DNA of 64,000 nucleotides from Anodontia alba (Eukaryota; Mollusca; Bivalvia; Lucinida; Lucinidae), in assembly GCA_964016985.1 (NCBI GenBank), contig OZ024828.1, positions 89,872,399-89,936,398 on the forward strand, in the 5' to 3' direction. The notes under the pieces were generated by a model. The model did not search any database, was not told the DNA's origin, and saw only the letters and a list, made by a program, of their open reading frames with translations. Made by a program: the position numbers and the translations under genes. Of the stretch, positions 11,731-23,740 are shown one piece after another (position 1 is the stretch's first letter; each line of letters starts with the position of its first letter).

Positions 11731-11825
11731 GTTACAGGGAATATGTATAATCAGGGAATATGTATAATCCCTAAAAATTTTAGGGAATATGTATAATCCC
11801 TATTTCACTTAGGGAATATACATAT

Positions 11826-11910
11826 TAACTGAAATTTCCAGGGATTATACATATTCCCTGAAATATTGGTCAACTTTTTAGACATATTCCCTGAAATTGT
11901 TTCTGAGAGA
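11826..11910 (+). repeat. Ginger left terminal inverted repeat
   Basis: The 85-bp arm starts TAACTGAAATTTCC and ends CTGAGAGA. It is the reverse complement of 14493-14577. Inside it CAGGGATTATACATATTCCC is nearly palindromic, and an imperfect copy of the unit follows, a plausible transposase-binding array. Confidence 0.92.
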
Positions 11911-12212
11911 TTATTATTGTACATTTACCTTTCATCTTTTATTTTTGACATAAAACACAAATGTTTTAACATTTTAATGGGGTAATGCAAAGAACAGTTA
12001 CATAATTATTAAATAATTTGATCTGAATATCATATTATCAATACATTTAAACTACAAACAAGAAAACTACAAACAAGAAACAAACAGCTCATTTCATACA
12101 ATATTAAATGCTAGATAGCACTTCAGACAGTTCAGTTCAGTTCACAGGTTCATGTATTTCGTCTAACCAGTTTCACATGTTACACACAAGAATTTTACTT
12201 ATTTCTACATGG

Positions 12213-13880
12213 TTAGCTAGAGTAGCACCTTGAGTTACACTGTAATTTAGCCTTAAAACAGCTACATCTCTTTGTCTGACATTTCTTTGTACCTGAGCAG
12301 TTATAGCGGATGTAACCTTGTCCTCCACATTTTGATTCAAATTGTACAGCCATACGGAGTGAAATAGTTTTGTCAATCACTACATCATTATGTGAATAAA
12401 GAGCGGTTGCACACAAATCAAATTGGTTTTTCCGAATACTTTCCATTCAGAATTCCCCCCTTTCACAGCAATAGTATACATGTCAGCGTCACTTATATCA
12501 AGCACAACACCAATCAGATTTCTTGGATCAGCACGACCACGGTCTACATTAGGTACTGGCACAGTTACATTGTCACCAACTTTAACTGTAGTCATTATAC
12601 GTTTGCTTCGTTTAACCATTCGTTCAGCTTGCTGTTGTTGAGCTTCGTTTGCGCGTTTCCTGGAGATCTTAATAGCCTGCTGACTTGAAGCTATATCGGC
12701 AGAGGTTGTATCAGTTGAACTGGTGTCGGATAATATGTGTACTTCACTAGATGATTCACTGGTTGTTGGAAATCTTTCACCTGGTACTGAGGAGGGATGA
12801 CTTGTTGTCGTTGTGATTTCGTTGGGTTCTTGTAGTGAAATTTCGCTAGGAGATGAAACAGGTGCTGAGTTGTCATTTTTTGGTGTTGTTTCTTGGCATA
12901 CTCTGGCAAGAAGGTCATCTTCACTCTGCAGCTTACTTAACACTTCATGTGGCAAACTTGATGACGTCAGGCCCATCTTAGCGTCGGCACATAGTAATGC
13001 CGCAAATGGTGGACACTTAATTCCACTGTGATGACTCGCGTTTTTCTGGAACTGCACAAATTTCAGTCCTATTGTCCAATCTGTAGTATCGTTATCACCT
13101 AACCATGCCACTAACATGTCCTTTATGTCACAGTTAGCTCTCTCCACCGACCCCTGACTTTGGGGATGTCTTGGCTTTCCATGGACAAGTACAAGATCTG
13201 GCCACAATTCCTTCAGTTCAACTATAATCTGAGCAGTAAACTCCGAACCATTGTCACTCTGTAAGATACACGGAGCACCAAGCAACAGGAAAATATCGAG
13301 TAACTGGTATGCTACCTCAGCAGCACGTTTGGATGTAAGTGGTCGAAGCACACAGAACTTTGTTAGATGATCTTGGTACACCATTATCCATCTGAACTCT
13401 CCCTGTTTCATAGATTGCATGTCTATTAGATCAGCTTGTCCCCTTGAATTGAAGTCTTTACTTACGATAGGTCTCACAACAGTCCCTTTAGTGGTTGGTC
13501 TCTTCCGTTTTCGATGGCACTCAACACACAAGGATTTGAACAATGACAGTGACTCCTGGGTGACATTGGCATACTTCTTATTTACCTCCTTCACCATTTT
13601 GTCTCTCCCGCCACGGCCAGTTAACAAATGTACCCTCTTTATCACATCAAAGGTTTTTTTCAATCGTAACGAAATAAACGGGAGTCTCATCTTGATCTTG
13701 ACGTTTCCTTATAAGCCTCTCGACGTCTCCACATTTAAGAATTTCATACTTTTTTAACAGATAATACTGATGGGATGTTTTCTTTGAACATGATGAAGCT
13801 TCCTTTAACTCACTTATAGTCTTACAGTAATCCTCTTTTGGAATCAACACTCTCTTATTTCCCTCAAACTGTTTGTACAA
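12213..13880 (-). pseudogene. Ginger/KRBA2-like DDE transposase, frameshifted
   Basis: The protein would cut and join the transposon ends. The main frame (13690-12380) carries an HHCC-type zinc-binding region (VHLLTGRGGRDK, then CVEC) with Arg where the second His is expected. The rve-type catalytic core follows: first Asp in ADLIDMQ, second in LQSDNGSEF, and Glu in SQGSVERAN, 36 residues after the second Asp. The N-terminal piece (13880-13647) is in another frame, with the shift in an A-run near 13660. The C-terminal piece (12446-12213), with the cysteine cluster CSGTKKCQTKRCSC and CNSRC typical of KRBA2-like proteins, is in a third. At least two frameshifts make this copy non-functional. 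Confidence 0.88.
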
Positions 13881-14188
13881 CTACTGTCTGAATTCAATTT
13901 CTACTTCTATCTTAAACACAATCACAACTGTATTTACTTAAACTAACTTATTTTATGTTCTTAAACAGACTGACAATAAATCTATTTAAAATGATAAAGT
14001 TGCAAGATACAGTGGCCCTTTTAAGGAAAATATTAATCTAATTACAGAATAATTAAGTCTAATTGACTGAATATTTTAAATAGATTAAAGGCCTCATCTA
14101 TAGAGGATTAAAGGCTTAGCAATCACGATAATTGCCATTTAAAATGTAGGTACATCAAATGTTTTTAATGAAAATGCTGATTAAAAAT

Positions 14189-14486
14189 AATTCCCTAATC
14201 ATATATTAATACAACATAATCCAAAGATTAAAGGCTCAGAACAATTGAGCTAATGCAAATAATTACTTGCAGTTTACTTTGATAATAATAATTTAACAAG
14301 TTTCTTTGCGTTATTTCTTTGTAAAGTAAAATGGGCTAATTCCCTAATCATATATTAATACAACATAATTCAAAGATTAAAGGCTCAGAACAATGGAGCT
14401 AATGCAAATAATTACATGCAGTTTACTTTGATCATAATAATTTAACAAGTTTCTTTGCGTTATTTCTTTGTAAAGTAAAATGGGCT
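14189..14486. repeat. Two-copy 149-bp tandem repeat inside the Ginger element
   Basis: The blocks 14189-14337 and 14338-14486 are nearly identical direct repeats starting AATTCCCTAATC and ending AAATGGGCT. They sit between the transposase 5' end and the right TIR, where subterminal repeats often serve as transposase-binding or promoter DNA. Confidence 0.9.
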
Positions 14487-14492
14487 TTGTAT

Positions 14493-14577
14493 TCTCTCAG
14501 AAACAATTTCAGGGAATATGTCTAAAAAGTTGACCAATATTTCAGGGAATATGTATAATCCCTGGAAATTTCAGTTA
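14493..14577 (-). repeat. Ginger right terminal inverted repeat
   Basis: Reverse complement of 11826-11910 over 85 bp, ending CAGTTA next to the ATAT target duplication at 14578-14581. Confidence 0.92.
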
Positions 14578-14581
14578 ATAT

Positions 14582-15608
14582 CTCAACTTATTAGATTTGC
14601 CAGAGCTTCTTCAAATCTTAGTGACTTTAACTACCGTAATAAAGCCCTTACTGCCAAACTTCTTAGGCAGGGCTATCGTTATTTTGAACTTCGTAAGGCG
14701 ATTTCGAAATTGAATCGCATACATAGTGCCTTGGTAGAAAAATATAGCGTCAGTCTGAAAATACTTCTGCAACAAGGTATATCGGGACCAGAATTTGACG
14801 GTGACTTAGTGTAAAGATTTAGAAAAATTGTAGGAAAATCTAACTTTTCGGAGCAATTCAGAAAACTTATTAACCGTTATAAAATAAATTGGCTATAGCC
14901 TGGATATTATGCGGTAGACTGCATGCCTAGTTGTCAACACAATCATTGTTGATGGCTATGCTTCACTCTTTAATTGCACGACGGCGGTTTTGGCCTCAGG
15001 CTCAATGACGGCCTCTTCGTAAAACTTTAACCAGTGGGTTGGGGCTTGACGATATGTCTTTGGCTTGGCCCGCCGTGGTTCAGCTATTGGTTTTCATTTA
15101 CTCTGGCATACAGTAGAATTAGCTGTGAGTACTTGTCCTTGTTTATTAGTGATTAATTTGATTTTTATGTATTCGCTTTGATGCATTCACTGAATTGGGA
15201 GCCTTTATGCGAACCGAATTTTTATGTATTTCGGTATTAAGAGTAGCATCGGGACCCAGAGTGAAGTTGGCTAGCTGTAAAAGTGCTTTAAATCCCCCGA
15301 TGATTTACTCTACTGACCGTTCTAAGGCGGTGGTCCCGGTGTTAGTCTTACTCTTTGTTACTTTGTGGTTTATTCTACGCGGCGATTTGTTTTATGTCTT
15401 ACCTTGTGCCATTTTGTTCTTGTGTTTTCCAATCCTTTTAGCATTGCGATTACCTCGCTTGGGGAAGAAAGAGCTAATCTTAGTGTTTTTCACACGTTTG
15501 TTCGATTTGTGCTTGTTTGGATTTGTCGGTTTCCTCTTCTTCTTGGTGTCTGGGAAGGGCTGCGGTTTGTGATTGTGGCACTCCCTGGACATTTTTCTTA
15601 CCTTTTTT
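14582..15608 (+). pseudogene. Naiad-like Penelope RT, copy A, segment 3 of 3 plus 3' tail
   Basis: This resumes the RT C-terminal region after the Ginger insertion: SQLIRFARASSNLSDFNYRN, LLRQGYRYFELRKAISK, then a stop (TAA) where copy C reads Tyr (GDLVY), and then the KIVGKSNFSEQFRKLI region. The coding part ends near 15020. The remaining ~590 bp is the 3' non-coding tail shared by copies B and E and by the isolated tails, finishing with GGCACTCCCTGGAC and TTACCTTTTTT at 15600. No GIY-YIG endonuclease follows the RT, which fits N-terminal-EN Naiads better than canonical Penelope. Confidence 0.85.
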
Positions 15609-15773
15609 TTTTGCAAGCAGGCGGTCACGTTAGAGTCCTGCATTGGGTATACTTTTTTTCCTTACTTTAAAGACACTTCAACATGGTAATAGCGACGGTG
15701 TGCATATAGAAACTGAAAGTATGTTCAGTTAATGCCTTGCACTTAAAAGAAGTGAAATGAATCTGGTGACTGG

Positions 15774-15890
15774 CAGGAATGTCGGACCTTTAAGTACAAT
15801 TAGTAGAGCACCGGACTTGAAATCAGGAGATCGCAATTTCGGGTCTTGCATCAGGAACACCTGTTCCTCCTTAGTTTACTTTCCTGCCGA
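15774..15890 (+). mobile_element. Degenerate tRNA-related SINE, second family
   Basis: A tRNA-like stretch contains TTAGTAGAGCACCGGACTTG and a decayed B box (ATTTCGGGTCTTG), followed by TTCCTCCTTAGTTTAC. The reversed copy near 60498 shares the B-box arm and a TTCCTACTTAGTTTAC segment, which ties the two together. It is not a functional tRNA gene. Confidence 0.55.
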
Positions 15891-15966
15891 AAAAAGTAAT
15901 GAGGAGCAATGGCAAGACACAATGGCACAGCTGCAATAACGGACATACAAACTATGTTATAGGGAG

Positions 15967-16099
15967 CTATCATTAGTGTGAGGAGTAGATAGAAAACCTC
16001 GTCCCAGGGATCACTGTCTGGCATCATGAAGCATGCCAAGTGATGCCAGACTGTGATCGCGAGGCACGGATTTCTGTCTACCCCTCACACCCATGATAG
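15967..16099. repeat. 133-nt imperfect foldback element
   Basis: Left and right arms are imperfect complements, matching at CTATCAT/ATGATAG, GTGTGAGG/CCTCACAC and CTGGCATCA/TGATGCCAG around a ~15-nt loop near 16033. This is a foldback or MITE-type hairpin with no coding capacity. Confidence 0.75.
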
Positions 16100-16489
16100 A
16101 TTATTTTTCTTGCACATCTTTCATTTCTGACGTAGATTTTTTAAAATTATTCAGTCACTTCATTTGCTGACGTCCGCCATATCGTGATGGAATTACTGTG
16201 GCGTTTAATTACATCATGCCGTTTGGTGACGTAAACCTTAATGATGGCTTACGTGACGTCCATTACAACTGATGCATATCAAACACTTGAGAATTCTCGC
16301 TTTTTATCTTATCCTGGGTAGAATAAGAATTTCTATCTAAGGGTTAAATCCAGGATTTGCTTATCTGGTGTGCAAGAAAAGCTATAGACGGTAGGGGCTT
16401 AAACTAAAACGTAAAGCACATCTCACGCTTCCTAAATTTCATTTGAGCTGGGACACAAAAATTCCTACAATATTGCATATGCGCCCATC

Positions 16490-16640
16490 GAAGAATCAGA
16501 TCAGCCTGTGCATCCCTGCAGTCTGATCAACGTCTTCGTAGGGCATTCTGTAAGTAGCCTAGGATCCAAATCGTCTTCAGTCGGACAACGAAAACTCTCA
16601 GGCTGATCTGAGTCTTCGCTGGGCGGACACGCAATCTTGC
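16490..16640. repeat. GATCAGCCTG-type bivalve repeat with inverted arms
   Basis: CAGATCAGCCTG near 16498 and its complement CAGGCTGATCTG near 16600 form a perfect 12-bp inverted pair around CAGTCTGATCA and GTCTTCG motifs. A related fragment lies at 61076-61120. This motif set recurs widely in clam DNA as I know it. Confidence 0.6.
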
Positions 16641-18180
16641 AGGAAATGCTGTGCACCGGCTCATTTGGTACACCCCCTAAAGCCGCGTCAACCTCTTGTT
16701 TGAGTATCCTAACATCACTCTAAAATATTCTTTGTGTAGAAGATGTACTTTGTAGTCCGAACTACAAATGTTTTTTCTCAAAACAGTTTGAATGATTTAG
16801 GCCTGTTTTTTGATGAGTTATAGACAAATATATGCCTAAAGATATTGGGTATTAGATATTTATTAAAGACACGGAAAGATTCCTGTGACTACCAGGAAAA
16901 AAGTTTCAATTTTTGGATCTTATGAACCATTCATCTTTGGTTGGAGAGGGGTGACTCTAGAATGATTACTGAGAGAAGGTGTGCAATTGATGTAATCAAA
17001 TTGCCATTCTGACTCCACGGATTCGGACAGGGTCTTTACACTGTCTGTTTCTCACCTAACCTAGCAATTTTACACACATTCACAGATAGTAAAATAGACT
17101 TGTTGAAGAGAAGTCTAAGGCAAAGATTAAGGTATTGATATTTCGAGTAAATAAATACATCAAATATATCAAATTTATCCAAAATGGCCCATGAAAGTGA
17201 AAGTTTTAGTCAAAGAGGGGTTCGAAAGAACCCTTTAGAACCCCCTCTGAATCCGACCCTGTTTGAAATACAGCAAACTGCCAATATTTATTATACTTGT
17301 TTTTACATGCAATACATAGCAAGACAATACTTTCTTTCAACTTAATGATGTATTTACCGTCGGACAAGACAAATGAGTTCTTTTCAGTCAGGGCCAAGCT
17401 CATTAGTGGTCAAAATGTTAACTGTTCAAATGCAAAAGCTACTCACATTTTTTTCAGCAAGAATATTAGCGTATATGCCATATTTAACGATCAAAATTTT
17501 AACGATACGTAAACTTACGACATCGTTAGTTTTGAACAACTGGGCCCTGAAGATTTGCTTGGTCCTTCTTATTGCTTAGCAATCAAGTATGTTTTTTCGC
17601 GCTTTTGACAAAATAGAAAAAAGGCTGATTCAAAACGTGTTTATTGCAATATTTGAGACGGAGAAAAGGAGGAGGAGGAAGAAGAAGAAGAAAAAGAAGT
17701 AGTAGTTTCCGAATCTTATACTGTTTTAGAATTCTTGCTGTCTTTTCTATATGTTTGATAGTGTTAAAGTTAATCCGGTTTTGCGTATGGAATACAATCC
17801 ACATTAAAATGACCATGTAATCAAAAATAATAAATCAAAGCGCTGGAGGCGCTGGTTGCCTGGGCATCAGAAGGCCCAGGTGCTTCAAAGCTCACCAGAT
17901 TTTCAAATCTACACAAAATCTGTAAAGGCTAGTATGATGAAAATTTCAATAGAAAGTCTCAGCCTCATAGAGGATATGGTTTCTGAGGTGATAATTTTAA
18001 GGAATTCTTTCTATTTTTCATGGCAATCAGTAAAATAAAGCCCTATTGCTGATAAAATATTACTCAAGGAACATTACAATATACGTTTTGTCAAAGTATC
18101 TGCAATTGCTGGGCATTTCCCATTATACGTATATGGAAACTGTAACTGGCATAGCAACCAAACCAAAGTGTCGATTTTCA
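16641..18180. other. Unassigned AT-rich region
   Basis: No gene or recognisable element was found. The open frames are short and without domains. A purine-rich GGAGGAGGAAGAAGAAG tract lies at 17665-17700, and CCTGGGCATCAGAAGGCCCAGG near 17860 is a short hairpin. Confidence 0.4.
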
Positions 18181-19080
18181 TAAAAAAATATATAAACTTT
18201 CAATCCCCCAGCCGAAGGATGCTACAGATAAAATGTGGGCTCAGTTTGCCTTGTGGTGTCAGAGGAGATGTTGTCTGAACGTTTTTACGATGACAGACTA
18301 TGACGACGACAACAACGGAGAATTAACCTATAAGCTTCTTCGGAGCCTTCTGCGCTGGTAAGCTAAAGGCAAAGGAATGACATAAATGTTGAACTATCAC
18401 TGGATATGTATCAATGAAAACGAAAGAGCTAGATTTGTTCATGGTTTTATTAATCATAACATGTGGGTAAAATTCAGGCTTTCAACTGATTATCACCAGA
18501 AGAAAGAAATATTTCTGAAGACATATAATTGTGGACTTTTGATAAATAAAGGCTGAATGCCCAAATGTTACCCAAGGTTTGGGCAAATAGGAATCTAAAA
18601 ATAGATGGTTTTTTTTAAAGATCAATGGATAAATCTAAATAAGAAGTTAGCGTACGGGCCATAATTTGCAGCTTCAGCTAATAAAGCCTCATCGGTGACT
18701 TTGAATGAAACAGGCTCAACAATTCAAAACCACTTGCAAATCTTCATATAATGATAAGAAAACATGCAGAATTTCAGAAGACTCCAATTAAAGATGTAGG
18801 AGGAGTTGTGGGCACAAGCTTTAAACATTGCTATTTCTCAGTTCACAAGGGCTGTAATTATGCCAGAAATAATTGGATCAAAAATTCAATACCACATGTA
18901 CATCCGCATATAAAAAAGAAGAAGAAAAGCTTCTTATTTCAAAAATATCTGCTAAAGATGTTGGAGACGCTAGGGGCACAAGATGAGTGATAGACACGCA
19001 GACGGATAGAATGACACACAGAAGGACAAGGGTCATTTCTATAGCCATCCTTTCCTACATCGAGTGGCGAACAGGAAGAA
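18181..19080. repeat. Probable degenerate Pearl-like repeat
   Basis: The stretch resembles other dispersed clam repeats in the window: ~150-bp related blocks with GCTAAAGATGTTGGAG-type wording, and a tetranucleotide-like tail GACACGCAGACGGATAG near 18992. No coding capacity is seen. The family call is tentative. Confidence 0.35.
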
Positions 19081-19478
19081 TAGTTACACAGCATTAAATA
19101 TCTTTAACTGTGTTTATTATTATTATTATCATTTTCAAAATAGCAAAGGTTTTGATGATGTTCTTATTTATTCACATGTTAATTAAGTTCACTGATATGA
19201 ATGAAAAACTTACAACCAATGAGTGACACAAATGCCAGTTTGAGCATATTTGTTTAATCTATTCTTGCAGAAAAGATAAATCCTGATATGAGTGAAAGTT
19301 TAATTATTTGAAAGAGTAGATGAAATTATTTGAAAACGTGAAACAGCATGTTCATGTTGTCCTACAAAGGTTTGAAAAGACTAGATAACCAGTTTAATTT
19401 GCATCCATATGAAACAAGTTTACATGTTTGCAAGCAACCACAAATGACTAAAGATCCATTTGAAAGCCTGTAAAAAAT

Positions 19479-19479
<1 letters not shown>

Positions 19480-19508
<29 letters not shown>
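19480..19508. repeat. Poly-A tract
   Basis: A near-pure A-run. A longer one lies at 20000-20036. Homopolymer-encoded frames over these runs are not genes. Confidence 0.9.
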
Positions 19509-19509
<1 letters not shown>

Positions 19510-19659
19510 GCAAAAAAAGCTAGAACTGTGTCCACATTACACAAATACACGGATGTCCCCGCTTTGGTACCTCCATAAAACTGTGCAAACCTTACCAAAA
19601 GAAGCTTACGTCAATACTTTGGAGACATTTCTAGTTAACAAAGAATCCAAATATATTAA

Positions 19660-19999
19660 AAAATATAAGGCCCGTTGACTGCAAGGTCAGTAACTCTTAA
19701 ACCATGAGACGAAGAAACTCAATTTTGTGTTCTCTAGTTAGTGATTTTTAACAAAGAATCAAAGAAAATGATGATAAATATAAGGGCCTTTGCCTGCAAG
19801 GCCTGTAACTCTTAAACCATAAGACTAAGAAACTCAGTTTTGTTTTCCCTAGTAAGTGATTTTCAACAAAGAATGCAAAAATAAAGAGAAATATAAGGCC
19901 CTTTGTCTGCAAGGACTGTAACTCTTAAATGATAAGACTAAGAAACTATGTTTTGTGTTCCCTAGTAAGTGAATTTCAACAAAGAATGCAAAAATTATG

Positions 20000-20000
<1 letters not shown>
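19660..20000 (+). repeat. Three tandem ~114-bp units
   Basis: Units starting TATAAGG near 19663, 19780 and 19892 share CTGCAAGG, TAACTCTTAAA, AAGAAACT and AACAAAGAAT blocks. A fourth partial unit (CTGCAAGGCCTGGAACTC) appears at 20121 after a poly-A tract and a GGCCGGACAAACGGACG stretch. Core repeats next to an ACGG-type stretch resemble the Pearl layout. Confidence 0.8.
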
Positions 20001-20040
<40 letters not shown>

Positions 20041-20109
20041 GCGTGCGTCAAGAGTATAAGTAAGGGGGATATCTCCAGACGGCCAGATGGCCGGACAAAC
20101 GGACGCTCA

Positions 20110-21935
20110 GGCACGTTTACCTGCAAGGCCTGGAACTCTAAAACCGTAAGTCTGAGAAACTCAGTTTTGCCCTCAGAAGCCCTTCCTATATTCTTACTTT
20201 GCTGCAAGTTTCAAATCATTATCTTGAAAACTGTAGGAGAAGATGCGAAGACACGACCCCTACTATGCCATGTGTATAAAGACATATTTCTTAGTAAATC
20301 AAGGGCAATAAAAATGATCAAAGTTCCGTCACGTTTATGCATATGCCCAGCGTATGTTCTTCCTACGGTGCAAGTTTCAAATCACTACCTTGAAAATAGT
20401 AGGAATTGCCGAGACACGAACCGCACTATGGCTTGTGTATATGATTTTTTCCCAAAGTAAATCATGTGTATGTCACTCTACCAATAATTATTCGGTCAGA
20501 GTTCTGTGACCTTTATGCACATGCTTAGTCTATATCTTTACTATAATGCAAATTTCAACCCATATCTTGAAAACTGTAGGAGACACACATGGATGTACAT
20601 ATGACGGCGGGTTAAACCAATATGCGCTCCTCCACTTCTTGTCGGGGGGCATAAAAATGGAATAAAAATCGTAATATCTCCTATTCGCTTCATAATAAAA
20701 CTGACATTTGATCCTGAACTTTGTTTTACATATGATGGGACTCAAAATAATTAAAACTAGACAATCTCTAAAGGGGATGAATGCCCCCGCTACTGCCAGT
20801 TTTGCTTGTAGTTGTATCATTTGACCATTTTCAGAGTCATGTGGGCTTCATGCACACCTTCGACCTGTTTTCTTGCCATGGTGTAAATTACCGAACATGA
20901 CCGCTATGGTATAATTATAAGGAAAAAATATTAAATAGATCATGTAATTCTTGTAAAAGTAATTTCATCCGAATTCACTCACCTTCATGCATATGTTAAA
21001 AAAAAGGTAAGAGAAAAGTCCAGGGAGTGCCACAATCACAAACCGCAGCCCTTCCTAGACCCCTTGTCTGTAGTGCAAGTTTCAAACCGCAATCATGAAA
21101 ACTGTAGGTTGCAGAAACATGAACTTCACGATGCAATGTGAATATGGCAAATTTCTAAGTAAATGTTGGGTTTGTAACTCTTATATAATAATTGATCAGA
21201 GTTCTGTGACCTTTGTGCACATACCCTGCCTATAATCTGCCTTTGCTGCAAGTTTCAAATCATTATCTATGTCATATGTATTTTGCAAAATCTCTAAGTA
21301 AATCCATGGTGGGTAACTCTAGCAATATGAATTTGATCAGAATTCTGTTACCTTAATGCCCATACCCAGTCTATATGCTTACTTTCAGCAAGTTTCAAAT
21401 CATTATATTGAAAACTCTATATGTTGTGGAGACACGAACCTTACTATACCATGTATCATAATTTCTTAATAAATCAAGGCTATGTAAGTCTAGCAATAAA
21501 CAATTGATCAGAGTTCTGTGACTTTTATGCACATGCCCAACCTGCTGCAAGTTTAATATCATTTACTTGAAATCTGTAGTTGTGGGGACACGAACTCTTC
21601 TGTGTCATTTGATAAAGTCAAATTTTCTAAGTAAATCCAGGGCAGGTAACTCTAGCAATAAATATTGATCAGAGTTCTGTGACTGTTAAACACATGACCA
21701 GCCTATATTCTTACATTGCTGCAAGTTTCAAATCATTGTCTTTAAACTGTAGGAGAAGTTGCGGAGACACGAAGCCTACTATGTCTTATGCAAAAAGAAA
21801 ATTTTCTAAGTAAATCAAGGGTAAACAATTCTAGCAATAAAAATTTGATCAGAGCTCTGTGACCTTTATGCACATGTCCTGTCTGTTTGGTTACTATGGT
21901 GCAAGTTTCAAACCATTGAGTTGAAAACTGTAGGA
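20110..21935 (+). repeat. Degenerate ~140-180 bp tandem array, Pearl-like
   Basis: GCAAGTTTCAAATC-type blocks recur near 20201, 20369, 20548, 21078, 21249, 21388, 21546, 21720 and 21900. Each is followed by CTTGAAAACTGTAGG, GAGACACGAA, TCTAAGTAAATC and GATCAGAGTTCTGTGAC segments. Spacing is mostly 140-180 bp. The array is interrupted by ~400 bp of other sequence at 20590-20990 and by a reversed Naiad tail at 21001-21053. Confidence 0.75.
21001..21053 (-). mobile_element. Naiad 3' tail fragment, reversed
   Basis: About 53 bp match the end of the Naiad tail on the minus strand (GGGCTGCGGTTTGTGATTG, then GGCACTCCCTGGACTTTTCT). It lies inside the ~165-bp tandem array. Confidence 0.85.
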
Positions 21936-22578
21936 GGAGTTAGTCTTACTCTTTGTTGCTTTGTGGTTTATTCTACGAGGCGATTTGTTGTATGTCTTTC
22001 CGTGTGTCATTTTGTTCTTGTGTTTTCAGTCCTTTTAGTATTACCTCGCTTGGGGAAGAGAGAGAGCTAATCTTAGTGCTTTTCGTACGTTTGTTCGGTT
22101 TGTGCTTGTTTAGATTTGTCGGTTTCCTCTTCCTCCTGGGGTCTGGGAAGGGCTGCGGTTTGTGATTGTGGCACTCCCTGGGCTTTTCTCTTACCTTTTT
22201 TACAAAAATGATTTTGTTTTCGGAACACATTTTAAAAAGATTGTCGCACTTTGCTTCTCTGTTTAATTGCACGACGGTGGGTGGGTCCTCAGACTAAATA
22301 ACGTCTCCGTCCTCAGTCTGTTTCTGATGGTAGACTAACAATGTATATGGTCGGGCCCATAAATGTCCTCTTTGTGGGTTTTCTTGTGTTCTGACTTCAG
22401 TCCTTTTAGTACTGCGATTACCTCGCTTGGGGAAGAGAGAGCTAATCTTAGTGCTTTTCGTACGTTTGTTCGGTTTGTGCTTGTTTAGATTTGTCGGTTT
22501 CCTCTTCCTCTTGGGGTCTGGGAAGGGTTGCGGTTTGTGATTGTGGCACTCCCTGGACTTTTCTCTTACCTTTTTTTC
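21936..22578 (+). mobile_element. Two tandem Naiad 3' tail fragments
   Basis: Two copies of the Naiad tail lie in the same direction, at 21936-22201 and 22395-22578. Both end in CTCTTACCTTTTTT. Between them, near 22260-22300, is a short piece resembling the end of the Naiad coding region (TTTAATTGCACGACGG). Tandem partial copies are typical of Penelope-like elements, whose insertions are often complex. Confidence 0.8.
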
Positions 22579-23140
22579 AGAACCCTTTTCTTCAACTCAT
22601 CACAGTGTTTCTGATTATATGTGTTTTAGTGTAATTTGGAGCTGCATCAGAATGCTAGCTAGGATTTTCGGAATCATCTTGAGTGACAAGCTGCAGACGA
22701 GTGTGGAGATGGGGCAGTTTTTTTTATTTATTATTATTTTTTTATCATTTTTTTTTTTACATTTTACAACCACGTATACTGATATGTTAGCTGTATGTAG
22801 TAAAATAAAAACACGTAAACAACACAAGCAAGGTTTATGTTTTTTTAATTGCTGGAATCACATTGACAAGTATATTATTTATTAAAATACTTGGTGCAAA
22901 AATTAAAATAATAATATATAAGGATTCAAACATTCAAAATTTATTCTGCAATTAGTCCAAAGTAAATAGGATCGTAACATACACATATACCGTATTACAA
23001 GTACAAAACAGGTGACAATTCTTAAACTATTATTAAATAACTATCATATGTTTTATCTTATGTAATCAAAGTGCATTAAATAGATAATGCTTTGTATCGA
23101 AAAGCAGAACTACACTATGATTTTATTACTTACTACTCAT
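22579..23140. other. Unassigned AT-rich DNA
   Basis: T-rich and A-rich sequence with no recognisable gene or repeat family; the open frames are low-complexity. Confidence 0.4.
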
Positions 23141-23149
23141 AATGCACTC

Positions 23150-23740
23150 ATCGGGTTTCAAAACATTTATTAAGGATTCTGACCCATACGAATATCCTCA
23201 TCTAAAATTTATTAAAGAAATTCTCGGTGTACATTAGAAGTCAACTAATACAGCATGTAGAGCAGAATTGAATAGACTACATCTAAAAGCAAACATTCAA
23301 GTCTCTGTAATAAAGCTCTGGGAGCATATCCTTTCTTCTAATAATACACTTTTTTATAAAAAAACATTATCAGTAAATTAGGCTTTTCTCATGTTCTAAA
23401 AAATCCAGTGGCACAAATGAACTTCTATATTAAATATATACAATTTCGAATTAATGATCAAGATTTTCAAGAACAAGATTCTTTTATTCTTAGTAGCACA
23501 AAATTAGATTTTCACAAAGGTATTATAAAATTCAGACACGTGCTCCCTATGTAGATCTTTTAAATTGTAGATCAGATAAATCTATTTTAATAAAACTACG
23601 CCTGAGTGCACATAAGCTGAGCATTGAAAAAGGGAGACATGCTAATGCTAACAGTAGCGTACGGCATGATTTCTTCCTAATACTTAAAAGGCTAGGGATT
23701 AGGATGTCTATCACCCATTGTAAAATACTTTTCACTTTCA
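23150..23740 (+). pseudogene. LINE ORF2 C-terminal remnant
   Basis: Shifting-frame translation gives FKTFIKDSDPYEYPHLKFIK, a GVH-KSTNTACRAELNRL segment, and further on KLRLSAHKLSIEKGRH. These resemble the post-RT region of non-LTR retrotransposon proteins. Several stops and frameshifts are present, and the cysteine-rich end seen in intact relatives is missing. It is an old truncated copy, on the plus strand. Confidence 0.6.

Larger units (their letters stand above)
11731..14577 (-). mobile_element. Ginger/KRBA2-like DNA transposon
   Basis: 85-bp terminal inverted repeats (11826-11910 and 14493-14577, complementary over their whole length) bound a unit that encodes a DDE integrase-like transposase on the minus strand. 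ATAT at 11822-11825 and 14578-14581 is a 4-bp target duplication, as known for Ginger elements, and the Naiad host sequence rejoins exactly when the insert is removed. To the left of the TIR, 11731-11825 is an extra ~95-bp block made of repeated TIR-like units with AGGGAATATGTATAATCCCT. That block starts and ends next to a TATACAT, so it is either a variant end or a secondary event. Confidence 0.88.

Noticed and set aside
15000..15610. Hammerhead ribozyme in the Penelope-like tail
   Set aside because: I looked for the CTGATGA and GAAAC core pair known from canonical Penelope elements and found none in the tails, which fits reports that Naiads lack it.
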